Shown here one piece after another: positions 28,401 through 38,725 of a stretch of DNA of 64,000 nucleotides. Below the pieces are notes generated by a model, which saw only the letters and a list, made by a program, of their open reading frames with translations, was not told where the DNA came from and did not search any database. Position 1 is the stretch's first letter, and the number at the start of each line of letters is the position of its first letter. The DNA comes from Siphonodentalium dalli (lineage: Eukaryota > Mollusca > Scaphopoda > Gadilida > Siphonodentaliidae): the NCBI GenBank assembly GCA_032622095.1, contig CP136068.1, positions 14,181,729 to 14,245,728 on the forward strand, written 5' to 3'. Both the position numbers and the translations under genes were made by a program.

Positions 28401-31400
28401 AAAAATCCGTCACCCAAACATGAAAATGTGAACATAATGCTAGTTTTTCTGTTAAGATTTTCGACGATTTTCGTTCGGCGGAATGCAGATTTTTCAAGAA
28501 TGGAGGTGTCATCGTCCCGTCGATAAAAACACTACTTTTACCATCAGAAAACAAGTTCAAACTTCTATTTTACTATTTAGTATATATTAGACTAGCATTT
28601 TCTGCAAAAATCCGTCACCCAAACATGAAAATGTGAACATAATGCTAGTTTTTCTGTTAAGATTTTCGACGATTTTCGTTCTGCGGAATGCAGATTTTTC
28701 AAGAATGCGGATGTCATCGTCCCGTCGACAAAAACACTACTTTTACCATCAGAAAACAAGTTCAAACTTCTATTTTACTATTTAGTATATATTAGACTAG
28801 CATTTTCTGCAAAAATCCGTCACCCAAACATGAAAATGTGAACATAATGCTAGTTTTTCTGTTAAGATTTTCGTTCGGCGGAATGCGGATTTTTCAAGAA
28901 TGGAGGTGTCATCGTCCCGTCGATAAAAACACTACTTTTACCATCAGAAAACAAGTTCAAACTTCTATTTTACTATTTAGTTTTTCTGTTAAGATTTTCG
29001 ACGATTTTCGTTCGGCGGAATGCAGATTTTTCAAGAATGGAGGTGTCATCGTCCCGTCGATAAAAACACTACTTTTACCATCAGAAAACAAGTTCAAACT
29101 TCTATTTTACTATTTAGTATATATTAGACTAGCATTTTCTGCAAAAATCCGTCACCCAAACATGAAAATGTGAACATAATGCTAGTTTTTCTGTTAAGAT
29201 TTTCGACGATTTTCGTTCGGCGGAATGGAGATTTTTCAAGAATGGAGGTGTCATCGTCCCGTCGATAAAAACACTACTTTTACCATCAGAAAACAAGTTC
29301 AAACTTCTATTTTACTATTTAGTATATATTAGACTAGCATTTTCTGCAAAAATCCGTCACCCAAACATGAAAATGTGAACATAATGCTAGTTTTTCTGTT
29401 AAGATTTTCGAAGATTTTCGTTCGGCGGAATGCACATTTTTCAAGAATGGAGGTGTCATCGTCCCGTCGATAAAAACACTACTTTTACCATCAGAAAACA
29501 AGTTCAAACTTCTATTTTACTATTTAGTATATATTAGACTAGCATTTTTTGCAAAAATCCGTCACCCAAACATGAAAATGTGAACATAATGCTAGTTTTT
29601 CTGTTAAGATTTTCGACGATTTTCGTTCGGCGGAATGCAGATTTTTCAAGAATGGAGGTGTCATCGTCCCGTCGATAAAAACACTACTTTTACCATCAGA
29701 AAACAAGTTCAAACTTCTATTTTACTATTTAGTATATATTAGACTAGCATTTTCTGCAAAAATCCGTCACCCAAACATGAAAATGTGAACATAATGCTAG
29801 TTTTTCTGTTAAGATTTTCGACGATTTTCGTTCTGCGGAATGCAGATTTTTCAAGAATGCGGATGTCATCGTCCCGTCGACAAAAACACTACTTTTACCA
29901 TCAGAAAACAAGTTCAAACTTCTATTTTACTATTTAGTATATATTAGACTAGCATTTTCTGCAAAAATCCGTCACCCAAACATGAAAATGTGAACATAAT
30001 GCTAGTTTTTCTGTTAAGATTTTCGACGATTTTCGTTCGGCGGAATGCAGATTTTTCAAGAATGGAGGTGTCATCGTCCCGTCGATAAAAACACTATTTT
30101 TACCATCAGAAAACAAGTTCAAACTTCTATTTTACTATTTAGTTTTTCTGTTAAGATTTTCGACGATTTTCGTTCGGCGGAATGCAGATTTTTCAAGAAT
30201 GGAGGTGTCATCGTCCCGTCGATAAAAACACTACTTTTACCATCAGAAAACAAGTTCAAACTTCTATTTTACTATTTAGTATATATTAGACTAGCATTTT
30301 CTGCAAAAATCCGTCACCCAAACATGAAAATGTGAACATAATGCTAGTTTTTCTGTTAAGATTTTCGACGATTTTCGTTCGGCGGAATGGAGATTTTTCA
30401 AGAATGCGGATGTCATCGTCCCGTCGATAAAAACACTACTTTTACCATCAGAAAACAAGTTCAAACTTCTATTTTACTATTTAATATATATTAGACTAGC
30501 ATTTTCTGCAAAAATCCGTCACCCAAACATGAAAATGTAAACATAATGCTAGTTTTTCTGTTAAGATTTTCGACGATTTTCGTTCGGCGGAATGGAGATT
30601 TTTCAAGAATGGAGGTGTCATCGTCCCGTCGATAAAAACACTACTTTTACCATCAGAAAACAAGTTCAAACTTCTATTTTACTATTTAGTATATATTAGA
30701 CTAGCATTTTCTGCCAAAATCCGTCACCCAAACATGAAAATGTGAACATAATGCTAGTTTTTCTGTTAAGATTTTCGAAGATTTTCGTTCGGCGGAATGC
30801 AGATTTTTCAAGAATGGAGGTGTCATCGTCCCGTCGATAAAAACACTACTTTTACCATCAGAAAACAAGTTCAAACTTCTATTTTACTATTTAGTATATA
30901 TTAGACTAGCATTTTCTGCAAAAATCCGTCACCCAAACATGAAAATGTGAACATAATGCTAGTTTTTCTGTTAAGATTTTCGAAGATTTTCGTTCGGCGG
31001 AATGCAGATTTTTCAAGAATGGAGGTGTCATCGTCCCGTCGATAAAAACACTACTTTTACCATCAGAAAACAAGTTCAAACTTCTATTTTACTATTTAGT
31101 ATATATTAGACTAGCATTTTCTGCAATAATCCGTCACCCAAACATGAAAATGTGAACATAATGCTAGTTTTTCTGTTAAGATTTTCGAAGATTTTCGTTC
31201 GGCGGAATGGAGATTTTTCAAGAATGCGGATGTCATCGTCCCGTCGATAAAAACACTACTTTTATCAGCAGAAAACAAGTTCAAACTTCTATTTTACTAT
31301 TTAGTATATATTAGACAAACATTTTCTGCAATAATCCGTTACTCAAACATGAAAATGTAAACGAAATATGACTTTTAGTGTTTAGATTATCGTCCCAGAA

Positions 31401-31507
31401 GTGATAAATTTCCCTAATTTCGACGCTTCGTTATTCGAACGCTCACCGTTCAGCATACGCTCAATTTTATCGGGAAAAGATCACATTCGTATAGAGTAGA
31501 TACCAAT
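22430..31507. repeat. Large tandem duplication at the right end of the satellite, including the array edge
   Basis: The stretch from about 22430 to 26542 recurs from about 27190 to 31507. The offset is 4759 bp at first and 4964 bp later, because the second copy has gained one 205-bp monomer. Between the copies, 26543 to about 27190 repeats the stretch beginning at 25464. At least two unequal exchanges are needed. The block lacks the MULE-like insert found in the left half. Confidence 0.85.
26351..26543. repeat. Internal copy of the array's right-edge flank
   Basis: Here a diverged monomer (ACAAACATTTTCTGCAATAA) passes into non-satellite sequence, including CGACGCTTCGTTATTCGAAC, and then jumps back into a normal monomer at 26544. 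The same sequence with one visible base change lies at 31315-31507, where the array really ends. This copy is therefore a duplicated boundary inside the array. Confidence 0.9.
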
Positions 31508-31575
31508 AAACAAGTTGAGACCATGTTTGTGCCTCTAAACTCTTTCATTTCCGAATAAAATGACTTTTAAATATT

Positions 31576-31650
31576 CGTTCCGTCCCGTCCCGTCTTTTAG
31601 ACAAATCGTTCCGTCCCGTCCCGGAAAAGCGTCCCGTCCCGTCTTTTAGT
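31576..31650. repeat. CGTCCCGTCCCGTCTTTTAG minisatellite
   Basis: About three irregular copies of a unit built from CGTCCCGTCC and CGTCTTTTAG lie immediately before the palindrome at 31658. Confidence 0.8.
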
Positions 31651-31657
31651 AGATCCC

Positions 31658-31675
31658 AACGTTTATATAAACGTT
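31658..31675. repeat. 18-bp perfect palindrome
   Basis: AACGTTTATATAAACGTT is its own reverse complement. No function is known to me. Confidence 0.8.
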
Positions 31676-32077
31676 AGCTTGCGAATTAATTGGGCGCAAG
31701 AATCGTGGGAACTATATTTTTGCCGGAATGGATGCGCGAAGCGGTTTTGTTAACTTTCTTTCCAATAAATTGACAGGTGAAGCCAGTCGCTAATTTTGAA
31801 AACACTCCCTCCCCTTTTTGTTTGTTTTGGAATAAACACTCGAGTGGTGTCTTTGCCTGTTTGGCCTACATCTACACGTATATCCGGTTATTGTGCCTAA
31901 AAGAATGTCACTCACATGTTTGTATTTGTTACTACATTTATTGTTTCGGCTTCTTATTAATAATTATGTTTTTTTCTAAACAGGTAGCTAATTCCAGTTG
32001 TTGTCTTTCACTCTAACCGCTGCTATGTACCATTTTGCGTGATGTGGTTTAAGTATAATTGCGTTTCTCTTCGACAG

Positions 32078-32143
32078 TTGAATGGCATAAACACACAAGG
32101 TGAAAACATCGCAGATAACGGCGGATTGAAGGAGAGTTTCAGG
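32078..32143 (+). CDS. M13 zinc metalloprotease exon with ENIADNGG motif
   Basis: This 22-codon exon is bounded by acceptor TTCTCTTCGACAG and donor GTACGTG, both in phase 0. It encodes LNGINTQGENIADNGG followed by LKESFR. ENxxD is the third zinc-ligand motif of M13 peptidases (neprilysin, endothelin-converting enzyme). Its Glu binds zinc together with the two His of HEXXH, which must lie in an exon to the left of this window. These enzymes are type II membrane ectopeptidases that cleave small peptides. The exon has no stop or frameshift and the motif is intact, so it looks functional. It continues in frame into the exon at 33124 across a 980-bp intron. The subfamily cannot be decided from 22 residues. 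Confidence 0.9.
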
Positions 32144-33123
32144 GTACGTGTATACCGGTACTCTACTGTATCCAATAAAGATTTGCATTGTTGACGTTTA
32201 TTTCTAGGTTTACTCCTACCCTCCAAGAGCACACATATGTGGGGTTGCAATGAATTACAATTAGTTACCATTGCAGCCTTCACTGTTACAATGGTGTACA
32301 TATTTTCCATAGGCATCAGTGCGGGAAGCTGATACTATACTGTCTTCAGTATAATGCGCATGTCCTGAATTTTCTGGAAATCTGAAAGATTGATGTTTGG
32401 GGTAAAGTGTTATTAAAAAAAAGAAGACATTAATGTATTGAATCAGTCTATAAATATTAAACTAAAATATGCTACATTTGACACCATGCCACAAAATCAA
32501 TCTACACACCAAAGGGTTAAATTCTGTATCAATGGTTATGTTACGTATGGGAGTTTATAGAGGAGATGTATATTTTATTTTTATGCAATGTATCTTGTAA
32601 TATATAAATAACTTGATACGGCTATTGACCAACCAGAGCCCGGTGACTCTATTCTATAATTCCCCGTATGCGTTTGGGGGATCTCTGACCCATATTTGAA
32701 TAACTAAAATATAAAGCAGACGTAACGTATAGTTGTTTCCTCGATATTGAATACAAAAAAACAAATCCTCCACAATTAGTATATTGCCACCTTATACGTG
32801 CAGTACCAATCAGAACAGGTGGTATATTGAGGCGCGCCTTAATACCGCGATATAGAGCGCGCCATTTGCGATGAACACACATGTAGAGCCTTTTAACAGT
32901 CGTTCAAACACACTGAAACCACAAGCCGATTTTACGATTTTTATCAAGATCAGTATATCGCAATATAATATGTCGCATGAGATATAGCAATAGTAAGCTC
33001 GAAATATCGAAACAGTGTCGCAAGCTCGCCTATAATCATTCCACTTACGATATAGGCGGGATGTTGGACGCGATTAATGTAATTAATATACCAATTCTGA
33101 ATTGTACTGTATTGCATTGCCAG
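32144..33123 (+). other. Intron between the two M13 exons
   Basis: This 980-bp intron runs from GTACGTG to CAG and is AT-rich. I recognise no gene or element in it. AGGCGCGCC and AGCGCGCC words near 32831 and 32856 are the only GC-rich spots. Confidence 0.8.
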
Positions 33124-33222
33124 GCTTATCGAAATCTAATTGAACGAAGAGGAAGTGAAGAACCCACGCTTCCTGGTCTCGGATATACCAACAACCAGCT
33201 GTTCTTTGTCAACTTAGCCCAG
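33124..33222 (+). CDS. M13 zinc metalloprotease exon with NNQLFF motif
   Basis: This 33-codon exon has an acceptor at TTGCATTGCCAG and donor GTTAGT, both phase 0. It starts AYRNLIERRG and ends YTNNQLFFVNLAQ. In neprilysin and ECE proteins this block directly follows the ENIADNGG segment and precedes a V-W-C exon and the C-terminal CxxW. The LPGL-x-YTNNQLFF-x-x-x-AQ pattern is diagnostic of the family's C-terminal subdomain. Reading from 32078 across the intron gives SFR-AYRNL, as expected for M13. No exon encoding VWC and the C-terminus was found by eye in the remaining 30.8 kb. It may be beyond the window after another very long intron, or the gene may be truncated. Confidence 0.9.
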
Positions 33223-34026
33223 GTTAGTTCGCCATGTGCATGTACATGTATGCTTACTTGGTTATCGATTATTTAAACTCGTGCGTATATAGTTAACAAT
33301 CCTGCACATCCTGTTGTTATGATAGACATTAAAGTGCTACACCTTCCTTATTATACGAGCGAAACATCACAACGTACAATTCACGTTTTAACTCGTGTTC
33401 GAGCAGCATCGATCAATGGAGGGATTCAAACATCCAGTTGGCTTCAGTCATACATGTATATGTTTGTTAGGGTTATTGACCTGTTGGAAGAAGCTTTGTT
33501 CCATATATTTAGCATTCTTTCGCAATTATCAACCGTTTGAATTGAATATATTTTGGTATATCGATAGACCAATATGAGTGAAAGGATATTTTTTGTACTG
33601 TCCGTTGGGTGCTGATAAAGCTATATATTGAGTACTTGTGGAACTTTGCATACTTTTATTCCCCAAAAACCGAAATTCCAACTGGATGAGAGATGTACAT
33701 CAATTTGTTGACAGAGTTAGTATAACACAACAGTTCAAACGCCTAGATTCTGGAACATAAATATCGAATTTATCAAATGTATACCAAGTGCATATATTAC
33801 GAGACATACGTTTCTCGACTTTAGGTGCACAATATACTAAACTGATTCTGATACCAAAACAACATTGATGTTCTTCCGTAATAGTTTGTGTGTCGAATTT
33901 GGAAAATTGACGATTATCTATACTGAAGCCGAAAACTTGACACTTCTAAATAGCCAGAATAGACTAGTGTCTTATCTGATTAACAATATTGAACATTGAA
34001 GCGATAATTAAACTCTTAAAACAATA
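33223..34026 (+). other. Start of the downstream M13 intron, no gene seen
   Basis: This begins with donor GTTAGT after the NNQLFF exon. It is AT-rich and unrecognised. Open frames of 60-73 codons near 33319-33577 show no family resemblance. Confidence 0.6.
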
Positions 34027-34252
34027 GGTACTCTGGAGTACCTACATAGGTACTAAGCTTTCTCTGGAGTACCTATATATTAAGGTATTCTGGAGTACCT
34101 ATATATATGTTCTCTGGAGTACCTATTTTTAGGTTCTCGGGAGTACCTATATATTTAGGTTCTCCGAAGTACCTATATATTTAGGTTATCTGGAGTACCT
34201 ATATATTTAGGTTCTCTGGAGTACCTATATTTAGGTTCTGTGGAGTACCTAT
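34027..34252. repeat. TCTGGAGTACCTATATATTTAGGT minisatellite (22-28 bp unit)
   Basis: About nine imperfect copies have the core [TC]TCTGGAGTACCTATATAT. The first copy contains GGTACTCTGGAGTACC, which is nearly self-complementary, and units can pair through AGGTA and TACCT. A looser relative (GGTACTCTGAAGTATTTAGG) lies at about 34396. Confidence 0.9.
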
Positions 34253-34904
34253 TCGGGCATTATGCATATAATACCCACCCCGTCTTTATGTCACCGATGT
34301 CATGACGCACACGATATGAAGTGCCAAGAAATACACGCACACACGCTTTCTTGACACGCCTATTATATTATATGAAGTACCATATATCAAGACAGGTACT
34401 CTGAAGTATTTAGGTACTATGCATAGTACCTAGCAATTTGGTATTTCAGAGAACCAAACAGGTATTATGTGGAGAACCTGCCCAGATACCAAGCACTCGA
34501 AATTACGAAAAATGGCCGACGGCAAATTTAACAATGTGGCATGTTAGATTCCAAATGATGCTACGGCGGTTAAACATCGAATTAAGTACAAAACCACGAT
34601 CTAGGTTCTTCGAGATTATGTTATCAGTTACATGGACTCCCTTGCATAGTGCAAAATGAAATAATCCGAATATACATGTATTACTTTTATTAGTATAGAA
34701 CCTTGATCGTTTTTTGTACTTAATTCAAAGTTTAATATCTCGATTTCAGGATTTCCCTGAACAGTTCCCTGCATGTGGAGTAAAATTGGTCTGAATGTCT
34801 AAAATAATCGGCCAAATTTCTTAATTTGTGTGCAATAATATTCAAGTAAACATAAATCAAACATCTTAAACACCAATCGATCTATAATAACCAGATAAAT
34901 AAAA
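34253..34904. other. No gene seen
   Basis: This AT-rich sequence contains GGTACTATGCATAGTACC, a perfect palindrome near 34413, and the first diverged copy of the TTTCCCTGAACAGTTCCCTG block that recurs at about 35070 and 35695. A 73-codon frame at 34438 has no recognisable motif. Confidence 0.6.
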
Positions 34905-37700
34905 AACTACCTTGTGATAAATCGCAAACCTTTGCGAATCGCAAACTACTTTGTAATAAATATATGCGATTTAGTGCAAAGGTTTTCGATTTATCACAAA
35001 GGTTTGCGAATAATCGCAATGGTTCGTGATTTGTCGCAGATATATTTTTATGCATCAATTGGCACTAATGGCCTGAGCTGTTGCCTGCACGTGGAGTAAA
35101 TTTTGTCTGAAATAATCTTCCAAATTTCTTAATAATAATTTCTGTGTAAAAATTATAAATCAGACATCTTAAACAGGTCTGAGTTTACAACCTATCAATC
35201 TATAATTGCCCGGTCGGGCTAAAATAGACAGATCGGTCATTCACAGCCAGCATGCATGTGTGATGAAGGGAGCAAATCTTTGCGAAAAATCACAAAACGA
35301 CTTTGCGAAAAATCACATAAATCAGACATCTTCAACAGGTATGGGTAAACCACCAATCGATCTATAATAGCACGGTTGGGCTAAAATAGACCGATTGGTC
35401 TTTCACGGCCAGCATGCATGTGTGATAAGGGGAACAAACATTTGCGATAAATCACAAAAAAACTTTGCAAAGAATCACAAACACCTTTGCGATAACTCGC
35501 AAACCTTTACGATAACTCGCAAACATTTACGATAACTCGCAAACCTTTACGATAAATCTCAAACATCTTTACGATAACTCTCAGACTACGTACTGGGTGA
35601 TTATATTTTGCGATTTATCGCAAAGATGATTGAGATTTGTCGCAAAGGTTTTTTGGTGCTAATGGGCTTCTGTAAACATTATAAATAAGATATTTCCCTG
35701 AGCTGTTGCCTGCACGTGGAGTAAATTTTGTCTGAAATAATCTTCCAAATTTCTTAATAATAATTTCTGTGTAAAAATTATAAATCAGACATCTTAAACA
35801 GGTCTGAGTTTACAACCTATCAATCTATAATTGCCCGGTCGGGCTAAAATAGACAGATCGGTCATTCACAGCCAGCATGCATGTGTGATGAAGGGAGCAA
35901 ATCTTTGCGAAAAATCACAAAACGACTTTGCGAAAAATCACAAACACTTTTGCGATAACTCACAAACCTTTGTGATAAATCTCAAACATCTTTACAATAA
36001 CTCTAAAACTACTTGGTGATTATATTTTATAATTTATCGCAAACATACGGTGGCTGGTTTAGGACATGGGAATGTTTTTTTTATTTCGTGGCCACGAAAT
36101 AGTATTTGTGTGCCGAATATGGCCGACAATGGCATTGGTGTAACGGACGCAGATATATATGATTTATTTACATATATAAACGCTTAATATATCAATAATG
36201 GCACCTTTGTCTGGGCCATTATGACTACGTTTCTTCGAGATATCTTTGGTACCAAGTACATGTAACATGCTATTGTTGGTTATATGATTGTATCACTCAC
36301 TAATGACACTCCGTGTATATCAATCACAAACGTTTGTCAGATACATGGCGACTCGCCCCTCCCAATTTCCGAACGGCTGTAAAGTGTCAGGAGTTGAGTT
36401 CCCAAGATAGTTTGACAAACGTTTGAGTGGGACAAGGCCTACCGTATATATATATGTGTCGGTGGGAGTGGAATGGGACACCCACATATTGCCATTTCAC
36501 TGCATGTGCATGATATTGCTAGCTGATACAGCAATGAACAAGGGGTGAAACTACCAGACACATTGTCGCTACATTGTGTATTAAAGATGGGTATATTTCA
36601 TCCCACATCGATCCAAAATGGCCGCCGTCCAGATGGGTTCAAATAGGGCACCCATACCATTTCTCGTCCCTTTGACCAATTTAGGTCAAACAAAGGGTGT
36701 TGTATGACCCCCAAGTCAATCTAACTATTCACCGCTTTCACCTCATCCCGATCCAAAATGACCGACGTCCACGTGGGTTCAAACAGGGCACCCATTTCAT
36801 TTATTTGCCCCTTGACCGATGGTGTTTACCCTACAACACCCTTTGTTTGACCTAAATCGGTCAAATGGTCGAGTAATATTTTAGACCCATTTAATGTTCC
36901 CTTGAACTGTGTGTCAGAAACGGGTTCTTGTGTATGACAAGTAACCGTCTATTCGATATAGCCTATACCAGATAATATAAGCCGTTATATGAAGTGTATC
37001 TGACCGAATGGGGATAAAATAGTTATTTCGTGGCCACGAATTAGTTATTTCGTGGCCACGAATTAGTTATTTCGTGGCCACAAATTTGTTATTCGTGGCC
37101 AAGAAATAAAAAAAATTCCATGTCCTAAACCAGTCACCGTACAAACATGTTTGAGATTTATCACAAAGGTTTGTGATTTATTGCAGATATATTGTTATGC
37201 GTTGGCACTAATGGGCTTGAACCGTATACACATAATAAATCAGATATCTTAAACAGGCCTGGATGAACCACAAATCGATCTACATGTATAATAGCATGAT
37301 CGGGCTAAAATAGACTGATCGGTCTTTTACAGCCAACATGAATGTGGGACACAGGTAGCAAATCAATACTTAAAACAATATTAATTCTGATCTCTTTTGC
37401 AGGACACCATATAATTATTTACTAAGAATATTCAAAATTTAAACAACTTTGCGAGAAATCACAAAACAACTTTGCGAGAAATCACAAACACCTTTACGAT
37501 AACTCGCAAACCTTTGCGATAATCTCAAACATCTTTACGATAACTCTCAATTAACTACTTGGTGATTATACTTTGCGATTTATCGAAAATATGTTTGAGA
37601 TTTATCACAATAGCCCAATCAGGTTAAAATAAACCGATTGGTCTTTCACAGCCAGCATGTATCTCGGATAAGGGGAGTCACTCTAAACTGTTTTATTGTT
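34905..37700. repeat. Zone of short inverted CGCAAACCTTTGCGATAA-type repeats and larger duplicated blocks
   Basis: Words of the form ATAACTCGCAAACCTTT and their reverse complement AAAGGTTTGCGATTTATC occur dozens of times in both orientations at 34905-36046 and 37141-37600, so the single strand can fold into many hairpins. A larger block (CCTGAGCTGTTGCCTGCACG ... GCCCGGTCGGGCTAAAATAG) is nearly identical at about 35070-35310 and 35695-35940. Diverged partial copies lie near 35330, 37240 and 37610. The 36047-37140 element is inserted into it. Confidence 0.8.
36047..37140. mobile_element. 1.09-kb TIR element, hAT-like by its 8-bp TSD
   Basis: The ends are inverted repeats beginning ACGGTGGCTGGTTTAGGACA at the left and ACGGTGACTGGTTTAGGACA at the right (reverse complement). 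They continue through a T-run into ATTTCGTGGCCACGAAATA. Flanks are GCAAACAT (36039-36046) and ACAAACAT (37141-37148), an 8-bp duplication with one mismatch. Removing the element restores the surrounding repeat (ATTTATCGCAAACAT-GTTTGAG). The right end has three tandem copies of TTATTTCGTGGCCACGAATTAG-like sequence. The interior has direct copies of GATCCAAAATG-CCG-CGTCCA (36610 and 36750) and an inverted pair of CAAACAAAGGGTGTTGTA. No transposase is encoded. Confidence 0.8.
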
Positions 37701-37720
37701 ATCTTTCAACCAATAGTTAA

Positions 37721-38189
37721 AGGTACTCAACCCGATAACACTCCTCTCAATTACTATTTCAATGGCTTCGGGGGTCAAAAATATTTGATTCGAGTCGAGG
37801 AAGTCACCCATCAAAGCTCAGATTTGTTAGATATCGATTTTAGAAATCTATTATTTTTCATTATCGGGAATACTATCTGGCCCAGAACACATTCAAAATT
37901 GCGTTAAAATTACCACTTGATTTTAGAGTTATTCATCCTTGTCTGTTTGAATAGATTTGGAGTACACATCCAGAGCAGATTACGGCAGTTATTGGTACTC
38001 ATCTCGAGAACATAACAAATTTGAAAAATCAATATCTAATAACTCTGAGCTTTGTTTGATGGGTTCCTCGACTCGAATCAAATATTGTTTACCCCCAAAG
38101 CCAAAGAAATAGTAATATAGGACCCTCTGATCGGATTGTTGTTGTTGGAATCTGTTGAGATGGGGACCCTCTTTACGGGTTGAGTACCT
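37721..38189. mobile_element. TTAA-flanked foldback element, 469 bp
   Basis: TTAA lies at 37717-37720 and 38190-38193. The arms start AGGTACTCAACCCG and stay similar for about 150 bp, including ATTTGATTCGAGTCGAGGAA and TCAAAGCTCAGA, so nearly the whole element can fold back. The TTAA target is used by piggyBac and Kolobok transposases; the terminal AGG does not decide between them. An 89-codon frame across the left arm is incidental. Confidence 0.8.
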
Positions 38190-38332
38190 TTAAACAAAAT
38201 TAATTCTGATCTGGACATTGGAATGGTCTACATGTACATGAATACAGCTAGGCTCTAATTGACCCCCCCCCCCCCGTTAATGACGTTGACCACCGATTTT
38301 ACCGCGTTACTCGACCGCGCTGATGCTATTAA

Positions 38333-38725
38333 CCCTTTACCCAACAAACCGGCCAAAATCGGCCAAATAAAGCTTCAACAGCCTAAAATATCTTCGGTCT
38401 GTCTCAATAGAACCATACAAATATGGATATCATTGGAACCGGCTCCTTGACCACATTGTGATAGTTACAGTTATTCCCTGTGCCAATGCATTCTCTTATA
38501 TATGCGAGTCGACCATAGGTCGCCTCGCATATATAAGAGAATGCATTGGCCTAAAAACAAATCTTTTTTTAACACTTTTTACCATTTTTTCTTACATTCT
38601 TTAACAATTTTATAATTTTTAATGTGTTAAGCCAATGCATTCTCTTATATATGCGAGGCGACCTATGGTCGACTCGCATATATAAGAGAATGCATTGGCA
38701 CAGGGCCCTTCTGTGGGTTAAAGGG
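38333..38725. mobile_element. piggyBac-type (TTAA) MITE containing two mirrored hairpins, 393 bp
   Basis: The element starts CCCTTTA and ends TAAAGGG between TTAA copies (38329-38332 and 38726-38729), as in piggyBac ends. Inside, 38476-38550 and 38631-38705 are perfect 75-bp inverted copies of each other. Each arm is itself a near-perfect hairpin: GCCAATGCATTCTCTTATAT at one side, its complement at the other, and TCGACCATAGGTCG at the tip. The two are separated by an 80-bp AT-rich spacer. No coding capacity. Confidence 0.85.

Larger units (their letters stand above)
62..31507. repeat. 31.4-kb array of a ~204-bp satellite
   Basis: Monomers of 204-205 bp run head to tail, recognisable by CATGAAAATGTGAACATAAT (for example near 147, 351, 556 and 760). 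There are about 135-140 copies once inserts are subtracted. Common variants are GGAGATTTTTC or GCAGATTTTTC, TGGAGGTG or TGCGGATG, GATAAACCAC or GATAAAAACAC, and TACCATCAG or TATCAGCAG. A 68-bp deletion variant and a variant lacking about 9 bp before GTTCGGCGG also recur. The left edge is at about 62, the right edge at 31315-31365. The variants are arranged in higher-order blocks rather than at random. Four 892-bp transposon copies interrupt the array. Short ORFs inside monomers (up to 111 codons) are periodic by-products, not genes. Confidence 0.97.
31508..32077. other. Non-coding stretch between satellite edge and M13 exon
   Basis: This is intronic if the exon at 32078 is preceded by one to the left. 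It holds a short GC-rich minisatellite (31576-31650), an 18-bp palindrome (31658-31675) and otherwise AT-rich sequence. No HEXXH-coding exon is visible here. Confidence 0.6.

Noticed and set aside
5004-30335. Repeated ORFs of 63-111 codons (MRIFQEWRCHRP..., MNIMLVFLL...) in the satellite
   Set aside because: They follow the monomer period and arise where the 68-bp or 9-bp deletions shift the frame. There is no initiation context, no domain, and copy identity is explained by amplification.
62-31507. CRISPR-like regular repeats
   Set aside because: The repeats are contiguous 204-bp monomers without unique spacers, in an intron-bearing animal genome.
62-31507. Centromeric array
   Set aside because: The array is short, interrupted by a transposon and lies beside protease exons. 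Nothing in the sequence shows centromere function.
31777-32016. 79-codon ORF upstream of the M13 exon as a missing exon
   Set aside because: The residues do not resemble M13 sequence and there is no HEXXH. The true exon at 32078 lies in another context with its own acceptor.
38263-38275. C13 tract as the end of the G-tract TIR element
   Set aside because: It is followed by GTTAATGACG, not the TAGTAAACAATTTG complement, and lacks the TGATTAAACC duplication.
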